24,401 bases of DNA from Pseudomonas fluorescens (GCA_003241595.1 QFOU01000017.1:1-24401), one strand, 5' to 3'; counted from the stretch's first letter, positions 1-7,708 are shown. The notes: generated by a model not told the origin, from the letters alone. Made by a program: numbers and translations.

Positions 1-263
<263 letters not shown>

Positions 264-351
264 GAGCGCTTCCACTCCTCTGTTGTTCTTCTGCGCCACA
301 GTCGGCCAACCGCCGCCACGGCCTTGACGAGAAGCGGAAGCACTCCGCCCC

Positions 352-531
352 TCAGGGAAGCTGCTCGACCTTTTCCGGCCGCATCAGCATCCCGTAGATT
401 TCATCCTTGAGCCGCATCCTCTCCTTCCGCATGTCGGCCATGTGGAAGTCGGCGACGGGCTCGATATCCGTCTCGGCGCGGTGGATCGCGAGATTCACCG
501 CTTGATACTCCTCGGAAATCCGGTGGAAATG
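352..531 (-). pseudogene. YdcH/DUF465 family gene, 3' part only (start lost at a junction)
   Basis: Reading leftwards, the last 59 codons before the TGA at 352 give HFHRISEEYQAV at the start and MRKERMRLKDEIYGMLM near the end. This matches the short helical-hairpin YdcH/DUF465 family, whose signature is a His-containing first helix, a short acidic turn and then LKK.KL.LKDEI. The family is small (roughly 50-80 residues) and of unknown function. Upstream of about 531 the frame stays open, but it only reads the antisense of the ArsR gene. I see no in-frame start at the place where a YdcH start would be expected. The first few residues and the start codon therefore appear replaced by foreign sequence. 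Its 3' end lies 88 bases upstream of lpd on the same strand, consistent with a two-gene unit. Confidence 0.7.
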
Positions 532-804
532 ACCATCGACCTCGCGCAGGTCTTGCACGCCTTGGGCGATGCAACCCGTCTGTCTATTGTCAAAAAGATT
601 GCCGACAGTGGCCCGCTCAGCTGCGGCGATGTCTGCTGCGAAACGCCGCGCAGTACGCTCACGCACCACTTGCGCATCCTGCGCGAAGCCGGTGTCATCC
701 ACACCACCAAGCAGGGCCAAACGCACCACAATGCCCTGCGCGCCGATGACCTCAACCTGCGCTTCCCCAACCTGCTGAAAACAATTCTCACCCAAGCGGT
801 CTAG
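529..804 (+). CDS. ArsR-family winged-helix transcriptional regulator
   Basis: This 91-residue protein begins MTIDLAQVLHALGDATRLSI, the standard opening of ArsR/SmtB repressors. The recognition helix region reads CCETPRSTLTHHLRILREAG, followed by the wing (VIHTTKQGQTHHNALR). Such proteins are dimeric DNA-binding repressors that respond to metals or other small signals. The two adjacent Cys at about 36-37 could be metal or redox ligands, but no full CxC metal site is seen. The ATG at 529 fits the family length; the frame is also open upstream, but that part encodes nothing ArsR-like. Only a weak GGTGG sits in front of the ATG. The native promoter and leader may be missing, because the sequence immediately upstream belongs to a different gene. 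The fliK-like gene follows after 32 bases. Confidence 0.85.
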   Translation: MTIDLAQVLHALGDATRLSIVKKIADSGPLSCGDVCCETPRSTLTHHLRILREAGVIHTTKQGQTHHNALRADDLNLRFPNLLKTILTQAV

Positions 805-836
805 CTTACCCCTGCGGCATCGGTTAGTCTCGCCGC

Positions 837-2939
837 ATGAACCTCCTCGACGCGCTACCATCCCTCCTCTCCCGCCTCACGGGCAAACTGGAGAGCCCTC
901 CGGTCAACGTCACATTTACACCTGCTCTTCCTGCCAGCGTGCGCACCCAAATTCTGAATCAACCCCTCACACTCACGGTTAGTAATTCGACCGGTAACCA
1001 GATCACCTTCACCACCCCCACCGGCGCAAATTTCACTGCCACGGTCAGCCCCGCCCTCCCCGTCGGAACCCAGCTCCAACTCTCGGCTGCCGATGTCCTG
1101 CCGCAAGCCCCCCAAGCTGGCCAACCCGCCGCGCCATCCAATGTACCCCCCGCCATTCAAGCCCGCATTTTACCACCCTCCAGCAATACCTCCGGAGCGG
1201 TCGCAACGCCCGCTGTGCAACTCCCCGCGCAGCAAACATTGGTGCCAACCCCCTCCCAGCCGGCAACACCCATCATCAATCTCAACAATACCAACACGAC
1301 CACACCGGCGCTCAAGAATTTGATTACCACCACGCTGCTGCAAGCGGTTACCCCCAACACCAACACTCCCACACAACCGCTCCCGGTGCCCGCCGGCCCC
1401 GTGGCCACTACATTGCCGGCAACACTGCCACAAACTGCGATCAGCCAACCGCTCATCCTCACACCCACAGCGCCGATGCAACCCAACGGCACTCAAACGG
1501 CAACCCTCACCTCACCGACACTGACGCAACCAGTAACCCTCACACTGAATCTCGGCGTCTCGCTTCCGGTTAATCAACCTCAACCCGCCATGCTGGTGCC
1601 CCCGACCGTACCGCAGACGACTCAACCGACCTTGGTGCTGACCGGTGCAAGCAATGCCCAACCACTTGCGATGCCCCAGCAGATTCAACTGCAACCAGCC
1701 CCTCAACCACAGGCTACCCCGCCCGCCGCAAAACCCGAGATCACGCCTCCCACCATCCCCATGGCCGGACGCATCCTTCCACCCGTACCCAACCAACCGG
1801 CAACCACGCAAACCGCGCTGCTTGCCAACGGTGCCACCATGCCGTTAACCTTGGCTTCAACCACCTCCCAACCCCTCCCAACCGGAAGCATTATCGTGGC
1901 CGATTTCCCCATCACTCCCAGCGCCAATGTCCAACGCATTCTGGTGTCCGATAACCAGACTCCCCAAACGCAAACCGGTACGGCCCAGCAAAACAACCCT
2001 GCGGTTCCCCCCCAAACCAGCCAAGCGGTACTTTCGCCGGGCATGATGCTCCACGGCACCCTCACCGGCCAGAACGAAGCCGGACAATTGCTCATCACCC
2101 TCAGTCAGCCGCCGGCCATGGCGGGCCAGGTCGCCGCTTTGAATCTGACACAACAGGGCCTTGCCAACAGCGCGCTGCTGCCGGTCGGTGCACAGGTCAT
2201 CATGCGTATGGATACCAGTCTCGCCGCAACGCTGCTCGGCCTCACACTGCCCGCTCAAACGCAGGCGGCTTATACTGTCGGCACCATCGGGTCACAATGG
2301 ACGAACCTGCAGCAAGGACTGTCAGTGCTACAACAACAAGCGCCCACGCAAGCGGCCAATCTGCGTGCCTCTCTGCCCCAGCTGTCCAATCTGATGCCGG
2401 GCCTTATCGCCTTCGTGAACGCACTCAGTACCAATGATATGGACAAAGTTCTCGACCGCGACGCGACCAAACTTCTCAAATCCCTCGGCATTGATCTGTC
2501 ATCTGACATTTCGCAACTCAGCCAGCTGCAACAACGCCCGCCGCTGCATCACGAAAACCAGTGGCGCGGAACGATCTTCCCCTATGTGGAAGCCCCCGGC
2601 GAAGATCCCCGCCAGGGCGGCTTCTTCTGGCGACGTGAAAAGAAAGACGATCCGCGCGCACCCACCTCGACCCGCTTTGTGGTCGAGGTCGAAATGTCGC
2701 GCATGGGCGCCATGCAGCTGGATGGCCTGATCAGCTACCCGGATATCTGGCTGAAACTTCGTCGTACATCCACCACCGAAGACGGCTTTACCGAACAACT
2801 CCAATCTCTCGTCAGCAACCTGTTGCAAACCTATGGACTAAATGGCGGTATATCGGTCGAAACCACCTCCACCTTCCCCGTCAATCCCCGTGCCGAACTT
2901 CTGGCCGAAACGGAAAACCCTCTGCCGACGAGCGCTTAG
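837..2939 (+). CDS. fliK: Flagellar hook-length control protein, FliK-like
   Basis: A 700-residue protein, about 540 residues of which are a low-complexity Pro/Thr/Gln/Ala-rich region with almost no charged residues or Cys, as expected for the extended ruler part of FliK. The C-terminal part (about 565-680) is folded and charged. It contains WRGTIFPYVEAPGE, then RFVVEVEMSRMGAMQLDGLI, then IWLKLRRT, resembling the FliK C-terminal substrate-switch domain (a strand ending in G.hQhDGL followed by a hydrophobic helix). FliK sets hook length and switches the export gate from hook to filament substrates. Its place beside fliI, fliJ, cheR and cheW supports the call. The coding strand is extremely C-rich. 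The start ATG lacks an obvious Shine-Dalgarno. Assignment rests on the C-terminal pattern and context. Confidence 0.72.
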   Translation: MNLLDALPSLLSRLTGKLESPPVNVTFTPALPASVRTQILNQPLTLTVSNSTGNQITFTTPTGANFTATVSPALPVGTQLQLSAADVLPQAPQAGQPAAPSNVPPAIQARILPPSSNTSGAVATPAVQLPAQQTLVPTPSQPATPIINLNNTNTTTPALKNLITTTLLQAVTPNTNTPTQPLPVPAGPVATTLPATLPQTAISQPLILTPTAPMQPNGTQTATLTSPTLTQPVTLTLNLGVSLPVNQPQPAMLVPPTVPQTTQPTLVLTGASNAQPLAMPQQIQLQPAPQPQATPPAAKPEITPPTIPMAGRILPPVPNQPATTQTALLANGATMPLTLASTTSQPLPTGSIIVADFPITPSANVQRILVSDNQTPQTQTGTAQQNNPAVPPQTSQAVLSPGMMLHGTLTGQNEAGQLLITLSQPPAMAGQVAALNLTQQGLANSALLPVGAQVIMRMDTSLAATLLGLTLPAQTQAAYTVGTIGSQWTNLQQGLSVLQQQAPTQAANLRASLPQLSNLMPGLIAFVNALSTNDMDKVLDRDATKLLKSLGIDLSSDISQLSQLQQRPPLHHENQWRGTIFPYVEAPGEDPRQGGFFWRREKKDDPRAPTSTRFVVEVEMSRMGAMQLDGLISYPDIWLKLRRTSTTEDGFTEQLQSLVSNLLQTYGLNGGISVETTSTFPVNPRAELLAETENPLPTSA

Positions 2940-3055
2940 CACAAGTTGTATCCACAGCAGCGTCACCACCAAGAAGCCACACCCCTACCGGCAATCCGAG
3001 AGGTGTAATCTTTGCCTACTTGCAGCCATCTCAGGGTTTGGGCAGGGTCAAAAGC

Positions 3056-4048
3056 ATGTCCTTCCTGAGCACGCCTCCCCTGCCGTCTGCCCCCGGTTCC
3101 ACCACCGGCAGCACAGCACCAACATCCGCCACTCCGGCCGCGCCGGGCCTTGGCTTGGCCGCGGCAAACCGCCCCACGTTGTCCGATACACTCTTCCAGA
3201 AGTTCGCAGCCCTCATCTACGATCTCTCCGGCATGCGGTTCGAAGCCAACAAGGCCTACTTCATCGCCTCCAAGCTCGACCTGCGCGTACAGGCTTTGGG
3301 CCTGAAGAATTTTGAAAGCTACCTCACCTATCTCGAAAGCCCCTCCGGACGTTCCGAATATGGCTTCCTGATCGACGAGGTTACTATCAACGAAACCTTC
3401 TTCTTCCGCCACGAACCGCAGCTTCAAGCTTTCCGTGATGAGATACTGATGCCGCTGGTACTGGCCCGCCGCGCACAGCGCCAATTGCGCTTCCGCATCT
3501 GGTCGGCCGCGTCTTCTACCGGAGACGAACTCTACACCATCGCGCTCATGCTGAAGGACCTCGGCCTGACCGGCAAAGACATGCAGTTCGAACTCGTGGG
3601 CACCGACATCTGCCACGACGCCCTGGAAAAAGCCCGTGCCGGCGTCTACCGCAAATATAATATCCGCAACGTCCCCCAAAGCCTGCTCAACCAGTACTTC
3701 GAACACGTACCCGGCAGCGGCACGATCACCGAAAGCTGGACCATCAAACCCGAGATCAAGCAGATGTGCCGCTTCCAGGAAGGCAACCTGATGGACGCCA
3801 TCCGCACCGGCGCATTGGGTAAATTCGATGTGATCTTCTGCCGCAATGTGCTCATCTACTTCGATGAGAACAGCAAGGAAAAGGTCGTCCGCAACCTTGC
3901 CAACGCGCTGAATGACGATGGCTATCTCCTGCTCGGCCACTCCGAGAATGTCTATAGCCAACGCCACATCGTCCGTCCGGATAAAACTCACACCAACGCG
4001 ATCGCGTACACCAAAGCCCCTCCGGGGACCCCTAAATACAACGTCTAA
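3056..4048 (+). CDS. cheR: Chemotaxis protein methyltransferase CheR
   Basis: This 330-residue protein methylates glutamates of chemoreceptors using S-adenosylmethionine. Visible motifs are INETFFFRH (about 111-119, end of the N-terminal domain), the SAM-binding IWSAASSTGDELYTIAL (about 148-164; the usual Cys of SAACSTG is Ser here) and FDVIFCRNVLIYFD (257-270). The LLLGHSEN motif (291-298) near the C-terminus is also typical. The first 40 residues are a Pro/Ser/Thr/Gly-rich tail without family counterparts. I start at the ATG at 3056 because AGGG lies 8 bases upstream; an in-frame TTG at 3020 would add 12 residues. It lies 116 bases after the fliK-like gene and ends in a strong terminator. 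Confidence 0.95.
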   Translation: MSFLSTPPLPSAPGSTTGSTAPTSATPAAPGLGLAAANRPTLSDTLFQKFAALIYDLSGMRFEANKAYFIASKLDLRVQALGLKNFESYLTYLESPSGRSEYGFLIDEVTINETFFFRHEPQLQAFRDEILMPLVLARRAQRQLRFRIWSAASSTGDELYTIALMLKDLGLTGKDMQFELVGTDICHDALEKARAGVYRKYNIRNVPQSLLNQYFEHVPGSGTITESWTIKPEIKQMCRFQEGNLMDAIRTGALGKFDVIFCRNVLIYFDENSKEKVVRNLANALNDDGYLLLGHSENVYSQRHIVRPDKTHTNAIAYTKAPPGTPKYNV

Positions 4049-4052
4049 ATCT

Positions 4053-4075
4053 AAAGGCCTCTCACGAGGCCTTTT
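4053..4075 (+). terminator. Rho-independent terminator after cheR
   Basis: A perfect 9-bp stem AAAGGCCTC / GAGGCCTTT with a TCAC loop begins 4 bases after the cheR stop and runs into a short T tract. The 3' side faces fliJ on the other strand, whose stop is 120 bases further; no separate fliJ terminator was seen. Confidence 0.85.
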
Positions 4076-4194
4076 CAACAATCGATGAGGCTCTAAATGC
4101 TTTATCCTGAGCCGATAGAATGAGCCGCCGCATCCCAGTAATACAAGGTTAGGCAGAGCGATTCAGGAAAGCGTTTGAGTCCGCGCCTCTCCAA

Positions 4195-4605
4195 TTACCG
4201 GATACGTCCCGCAACCTCATCCAAGTTATTCTGCACCTTCTTGGCTCGTTCTTTCTTCAACGCCAGCTTTTGTTTTTCCAATAACAGTTCGTAGGTTTTC
4301 TGCTGGGCATACAACGCTTGCAGCTCCTGCTGCTGCTGTGCCTCTTGTTCCTTCAATCCCACCTCAAGCCCACGCAAGGCTTCAATTTCGCGCCGTACAC
4401 GCTCCTGGTACGCCCCCGCCACCTGGAGCGAAAGAATATCATCCTCACCTACCGCCTGCATGAATGCGATCTTCGCGTCCTGCTCAAGCTTCACAATCCC
4501 CTGCGCCAACTGCATCAGCGCATCCCGCGTCTTGGCGAGGTTTTGTTGCATCTCCTCAACCTTGCGTTCCGCCACCTTGATCAAAACGTCCAGCGTCTTG
4601 CTCAT
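4195..4605 (-). CDS. fliJ: Flagellar export protein FliJ
   Basis: A 136-residue protein that is almost entirely a charged, Gln-rich coiled coil: LDVLIKVAERKVEEMQQNL at the start, a central EAQQQQELQALYAQQ stretch and a basic end. Size and composition match FliJ, the stalk-like component that inserts into the FliI hexamer and helps deliver export substrates to the gate. Sequence alone would be a weak basis because coiled coils look alike. The gene starts only 5 bases after the fliI stop, and the fliI-fliJ order is the standard one. The two are surely co-transcribed and probably translationally coupled. Confidence 0.88.
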   Translation of the reverse strand: MSKTLDVLIKVAERKVEEMQQNLAKTRDALMQLAQGIVKLEQDAKIAFMQAVGEDDILSLQVAGAYQERVRREIEALRGLEVGLKEQEAQQQQELQALYAQQKTYELLLEKQKLALKKERAKKVQNNLDEVAGRIR

Positions 4606-4610
4606 CGCCT

Positions 4611-6002
4611 CTACGCCGCTTTCAGGGCATCATCTAAGCGCGCAAAACTGTCCGCCATGCTGCATCCTTCATTCGGGGCCTGCCGCAAGAAGGTTTCCAG
4701 CTTCGGCATCAGCCGGATAGCCTCATCCACCTGCGGATCACTCCCCGCCGTATATGCACCCAACCGGATCAACTCCGCCATATCGTCATATGTTGCCAGC
4801 GTCTGGCGTGTCCGCCGCACCAACGCATACTCTTCGGCACTCAAACACTTCGGTACCATGCGGCTCACACTCCGCAACACATCAATGGCGGGGAAGTGTC
4901 CACGCTCGGCCAAGCTGCGCGTGAGTACGATGTGACCGTCCAGAATCCCCCGCACAGCATCTGCCACTGGCTCTTCCATGTCCGAACCTTCCACAAGGAC
5001 CGTGAAAATCGCCGAGATACATCCCGTCCCCGTGCCCGGCCCGGCACGCTCCAGCAGGCGCGGCAACTCGGCAAACACACTCGGAGTATAACCACGTGTA
5101 GTGGGCGGTTCACGGCTGGCCAGACCAATCTCGCGCTGGGCTTGCGCCAAACGTGTCACGCTATCCATCAACAACAGAACCTTGAATCCGCAATCTCTGA
5201 AATACTCCGCCACCGCCATGGTCAGATACGCGGCCTGACGCCGCACCAACGGCGGTTCATCTCCCGTCGCCGTAATCACCACGCTGCGCGCCAGCCCGGC
5301 CGCACCCAACTCTTCCTGAATGAACTCGTTCAACTCTTTTCCGCGCTCACCAATCAACCCGATCACGGTCACTTCGGCATTGCTATGCCGCGTCAACATA
5401 CCCATCAGCACGCTCTTGCCCACACCGCTTCCGGCAAAGATCCCCATACGCTGACCTTCGCACAACGGCAGCAAAGTATTAAGTACCCGCACACCCGTGT
5501 CCATCTTCGGGCCCACAAGGTTGCGCTGGAATGCGGGCGGCGGCCCGGCCCGCAAGGCACGATCTTCACCCCCCACACTCGCCAGCGGCCCCTTGCCGTC
5601 CAACGGTTCCCCCAGCCCGTTCAACACACGACCGATCCAGCTGTGGTTCACACGTACGGTCGCACCACCATGAGCACCATCCATATACACACGCTGCCCG
5701 GGACCGATGCCATCCAAGGCCCCATACGGCATCAACAGGGTGCTACCATCATCGGTACTGCCCACCACTTCGGCCATACGCCCCTGTGGCTCACCCCGAA
5801 TGTCTAATATTTTACAACGCGCACCCATGGTGGCCTGTCCGGCCACATTATTCAGACCCGCCACACGAATAACAAGGCCCTCAACGGCACTCACACGGCC
5901 GTAAGACTGCGCAAGGGAGATGTCTCCCAGTCGCTCTTCAAGTTCAGGTAATTGCGCTAACTCCACCACAGTAGGATGCCATAAACATCGCCAGCCCGCC
6001 AT
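4611..6002 (-). CDS. fliI: Flagellum-specific ATP synthase FliI
   Basis: A 463-residue export ATPase, homologous to the F1 beta subunit, that energises unfolding and delivery of flagellar proteins at the membrane export gate. Walker A is GIFAGSGVGKS (about 187-197), the catalytic-Glu region is GLIGERGKEL (215-224), Walker B is VLLLMD (275-280), and SVTRLAQAQREIGLASREPP follows as in FliI/YscN proteins. The ATG at 6002 gives an unusual Cys/Trp-containing N-terminus with no strong Shine-Dalgarno, so a start some 10-13 residues further in (GTG codons) is possible. The gene is divergent from cheW, with only 86 bases between the starts, so the two promoters must overlap or be very close. Confidence 0.96.
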   Translation of the reverse strand: MAGWRCLWHPTVVELAQLPELEERLGDISLAQSYGRVSAVEGLVIRVAGLNNVAGQATMGARCKILDIRGEPQGRMAEVVGSTDDGSTLLMPYGALDGIGPGQRVYMDGAHGGATVRVNHSWIGRVLNGLGEPLDGKGPLASVGGEDRALRAGPPPAFQRNLVGPKMDTGVRVLNTLLPLCEGQRMGIFAGSGVGKSVLMGMLTRHSNAEVTVIGLIGERGKELNEFIQEELGAAGLARSVVITATGDEPPLVRRQAAYLTMAVAEYFRDCGFKVLLLMDSVTRLAQAQREIGLASREPPTTRGYTPSVFAELPRLLERAGPGTGTGCISAIFTVLVEGSDMEEPVADAVRGILDGHIVLTRSLAERGHFPAIDVLRSVSRMVPKCLSAEEYALVRRTRQTLATYDDMAELIRLGAYTAGSDPQVDEAIRLMPKLETFLRQAPNEGCSMADSFARLDDALKAA

Positions 6003-6052
6003 ATGCCCAAACAGCCCCTTGCCTAATGCGCCACCGCTCCTGTAAATTCACA

Positions 6053-6058
6053 TATAAT
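6053..6058 (+). promoter_or_regulatory. TATAAT hexamer upstream of cheW
   Basis: A perfect TATAAT lies in an AT-rich island (about 6043-6073), 30 bases before the cheW ATG, in the fliI/cheW divergent gap. No convincing TTGACA-like -35 lies at 16-18 bases. It is only a candidate -10 element. Confidence 0.35.
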
Positions 6059-6088
6059 AAATTTAATAAAAAAACGGGACTCCACCCC

Positions 6089-6589
6089 ATGCTCAACATG
6101 CACAGCTCTTCGCGCCAGGCCGAATCCAGCACCAGCCTGCAACAACTGGTCACGTTCGAACTCTTCGGCGAGGTGTTCGCACTGCCGATCCTCGACGTCC
6201 GCGAGATCATCCGTCTCACCGCCATCACTCCCGTGCCACAAGCACCGAACTTTGTCGAAGGCGTGATCAACCTGCGCGGCCAGATCATTCCGATCGTCGA
6301 CCTCCGCAAACGCTTCGGTGTCGACACCCAGACCGCCACCGACGAAACCCGTATCATCGTGGTCGAACTGGGCAACGGTATGGTCATCGGCCTTATTGTC
6401 GATGCCGTCCGCGAAGTGGAACGCATTCCCTCCGACAGCATCCTGCCACCACCGTCGCTGGTCGCTGGCTCCATCGGCTCCGAATACATCAAGGGCATCT
6501 CCAACCACGACGATAAAATGATCGTGCACATCGACATGCGCAAGGTGTTCAACAGTTCCGAAATGAATGCGCTGGAAAACGCCGCCTAA
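6089..6589 (+). CDS. cheW: Chemotaxis coupling protein CheW
   Basis: A 166-residue single-domain CheW. It bridges chemoreceptors and the histidine kinase CheA in the membrane-associated array. Diagnostic stretches are LVTFELFGEVFALPILDVREI (first beta strands), the conserved PNFVEGVINLRGQIIPIVDLRKRFG, and RIIVVELGNGMVIGLIVDAV, followed by ILPPPSLV and YIKGI. The start at 6089 (MLNMHSS) has GGGA 9 bases upstream; the ATG at 6098 is an alternative. It is monocistronic: divergent from fliI and closed by a strong terminator 16 bases after the stop. No cheA or receptor gene lies in the window, so these partners must be elsewhere. Confidence 0.96.
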   Translation: MLNMHSSSRQAESSTSLQQLVTFELFGEVFALPILDVREIIRLTAITPVPQAPNFVEGVINLRGQIIPIVDLRKRFGVDTQTATDETRIIVVELGNGMVIGLIVDAVREVERIPSDSILPPPSLVAGSIGSEYIKGISNHDDKMIVHIDMRKVFNSSEMNALENAA

Positions 6590-6605
6590 CGCCGGCACAC
6601 CTTAC

Positions 6606-6631
6606 AAAAACCGCCTGCAAGGGCGGTTTTT
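6606..6631 (+). terminator. Rho-independent terminator after cheW
   Basis: A perfect 10-bp stem AAAAACCGCC / GGCGGTTTTT with loop TGCAAG, ending in a five-T tract. This is the best-formed + strand terminator in the window. Confidence 0.92.
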
Positions 6632-6695
6632 CGCGGCTACAACTTTACATTCCGGTTCAGCAGGAGTATGCCACCCCCGTTACAAGGTCTCGACC

Positions 6696-6717
6696 TGAAA
6701 CAACCTGATATGTTTCA
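6696..6717. promoter_or_regulatory. Inverted repeat TGAAACA-N8-TGTTTCA, possible operator
   Basis: Seven-base perfect arms are separated by 8 bases, 22 bases before the start of the small gene at 6739. ACCTGA also occurs twice as a direct repeat here (from 6694 and from 6703). Two-fold symmetry of this size and position fits a dimeric repressor site or a leader hairpin; no partner is known. Confidence 0.3.
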
Positions 6718-6738
6718 CCTGCACACTGGAGCTTATCC

Positions 6739-6864
6739 GTGCTCACTTATTTAATGTCGTCCGAATATCTCCTCCTCGACCTCCTCTTGGTCGTAGGCGG
6801 CGCTCTCCGTATCTACCAGCTCTTCACGGTAAAACGCTACCTGCACGAACGCTACGGGCGTTAA
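6739..6864 (+). CDS. Small hypothetical protein, 41 aa, one hydrophobic segment
   Basis: The open frame starts with GTG at 6739 and stops with TAA at 6864. A GGAG Shine-Dalgarno lies exactly 7 bases upstream, and a hairpin follows 10 bases after the stop, so this looks like a real gene despite its size. The product begins VLTYLMSSEY (GTG read as Met), then LLLDLLLVVGGALRI (hydrophobic, probably one membrane helix), and ends in a basic tail KRYLHERYGR, which would place the C-terminus in the cytoplasm. An internal ATG at 6754 would give 36 residues. I recognise no family. Its neighbours are cheW upstream and another small membrane gene downstream, each transcriptionally separated. Confidence 0.6.
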   Translation: MLTYLMSSEYLLLDLLLVVGGALRIYQLFTVKRYLHERYGR

Positions 6865-6874
6865 GCCACCAACC

Positions 6875-6895
6875 GAACCGCCTTTCCGGCGGTTC
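6875..6895 (+). terminator. Hairpin after the 41-aa gene
   Basis: A perfect 8-bp stem GAACCGCC / GGCGGTTC with loop TTTCC, followed by ACTTTT. The imperfect T tract suggests moderate termination. The stem core CCGCC/GGCGG is the same as in the cheW terminator. Confidence 0.65.
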
Positions 6896-6974
6896 ACTTT
6901 TAAGGCTCCACCTTGAAATTCCCCCACCCCCTACCTACATCGTGCCTACACACCCGCTTCACGGAGCAATCAGC

Positions 6975-7346
6975 ATGTTTTCCAAACCCATCATTCCCGA
7001 TCCCCCGTGGAAAGATGCCTACCACCACCTCCTGCAAGCTAGCATGGTGGTTTTAGGTCTCTACCTCGGTATAACATGGCCCACCCCCGAAATCAGCATT
7101 CTGGCAGGCCTCGGCGTCACAGCCTGCGGCTTCTTCCTGCTCACCTTTCTCTACTATGCCCCCATGCCCTGCTACAGTCCCACACGGCTCTGGGTCATTG
7201 CAATGGTCAGTGGAAGCCTCTACCTGCTGTCCGGCATTCTCGAGTCACTCAATGTCGAGGAAATCATTCCTCCCATAGTGCTCATGGTCGCCGCCGACCG
7301 CCTGCTCAACCACCTGCTTGCGTACGTCCGCCTCCGCCGGACCTGA
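6975..7346 (+). CDS. Hypothetical integral membrane protein, 123 aa
   Basis: The start at 6975 is chosen because GGAG lies 8 bases upstream; an in-frame GTG at 6942 has no ribosome site. The product has a short polar N-terminus rich in Pro (MFSKPIIPDPPWKDAYHH) and then three or four hydrophobic stretches. These lie near residues 23-35, 42-60 (SILAGLGVTACGFFLLTFLY), 72-88 and 95-115, followed by a basic end RLRRT. It is probably an inner membrane protein. I recognise no family and no catalytic motif. It has its own terminator overlapping the stop codon, so it is likely a single-gene unit. Confidence 0.6.
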   Translation: MFSKPIIPDPPWKDAYHHLLQASMVVLGLYLGITWPTPEISILAGLGVTACGFFLLTFLYYAPMPCYSPTRLWVIAMVSGSLYLLSGILESLNVEEIIPPIVLMVAADRLLNHLLAYVRLRRT

Positions 7347-7378
7347 AAGCCGCCCTCCTGAATAGGAAGGCGGCTTTT
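7346..7378 (+). terminator. Rho-independent terminator overlapping the stop of the 123-aa gene
   Basis: The stem AAAGCCGCC / GGCGGCTTT is extended by TCCT/AGGA after one mismatch, with loop GAAT and a T4 tail. It begins at the last base of the TGA stop. Confidence 0.85.
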
Positions 7379-7394
7379 GCATGATTCATACAGA

Positions 7395-7422
7395 TAAAAA
7401 ACAGGGGCCAATGCGGCCCCTG
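7395..7422 (-). terminator. Rho-independent terminator after rpmE
   Basis: Read on the minus strand it has an 8-bp GC-rich stem CAGGGGCC / GGCCCCTG with a 5-base loop and a six-T tract, 17 bases after the rpmE stop. The same stem recurs at 15879-15899. Confidence 0.9.
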
Positions 7423-7438
7423 CGGTAAGCACGAAGAC

Positions 7439-7666
7439 TTAAGCCTTGGCTTCGGTCTTGACACCATACTTGGCGCGGAACTTTTCCATACGACCCATGG
7501 AGTCGAGAATCTTGCGCTCACCGGTGTAGGCCGGGTGGTTCTTGCTGTCGATAACCAGCTGCAGACGGCCGTTAGCCTCGCCCCAGGTGGTGCGGGTCAT
7601 GTATTCGGTACCATCGGTCATAACTACCTTTACAAAGTGGTAGCCGGGGTGCAGGTCTTTTTTCAT
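7439..7666 (-). CDS. rpmE: 50S ribosomal protein L31
   Basis: A 75-residue protein beginning MKKDLHPGYHFVKVVMTDGT, the hallmark start of bL31. It continues with an alpha-type MTRTTWGE segment, HPAYTG, and GRMEKFRAKYG near the end. The four zinc-binding Cys of the C+ form are absent, so this is a zinc-independent (C-) form; it bridges the two ribosomal subunits. The ATG at 7666 is chosen over an in-frame TTG at 7681, because GGAGAA precedes the ATG at the right distance and MKKDLHP is the family start. It is monocistronic with its own terminator; a hairpin lies in the leader. Confidence 0.96.
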   Translation of the reverse strand: MKKDLHPGYHFVKVVMTDGTEYMTRTTWGEANGRLQLVIDSKNHPAYTGERKILDSMGRMEKFRAKYGVKTEAKA

Positions 7667-7690
7667 CTCGGTGTTCTCCAATCTCGTTGT

Positions 7691-7708
7691 GCATGGTTCC
7701 GACCATGC
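7691..7708 (-). promoter_or_regulatory. Leader hairpin upstream of rpmE
   Basis: A perfect 7-bp stem GCATGGT / ACCATGC with a 4-base loop (CGGA on the minus strand) lies 25-42 bases before the rpmE start. No T tract follows on the rpmE strand, so it is not a terminator. A structured 5' leader is a possible target for autogenous control by L31, which is known for rpmE in gammaproteobacteria; here this is inference. Confidence 0.4.

Noticed and set aside
352..861. A continuous 169-codon minus frame across 352-861 as one gene
   Set aside because: Only the last 59 codons match a family (YdcH). The rest is the exact antisense of the ArsR gene, so the frame is a product of the junction.
2963..4081. 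372-codon minus frame opposite cheR
   Set aside because: It is the mirror of the certain cheR gene; the translation shows no domain and has the repetitive composition of antisense frames.
4094..4118. TAAA followed by GCCGATAG, like a sigma-28 flagellar promoter
   Set aside because: The spacer is 13 instead of about 15 bases, and no + strand gene lies downstream; it points towards the 3' end of fliJ.
4171..4195. GTTTGAGTCC followed by CTCTCC, resembling the 3' end of a tRNA
   Set aside because: No matching acceptor, D or anticodon arm is found upstream, so it is neither a tRNA nor a supported attachment-site remnant.
5944..6552. 202-codon minus frame running from fliI through the cheW region
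   Set aside because: It is antisense to cheW and out of frame with fliI; no family resemblance.
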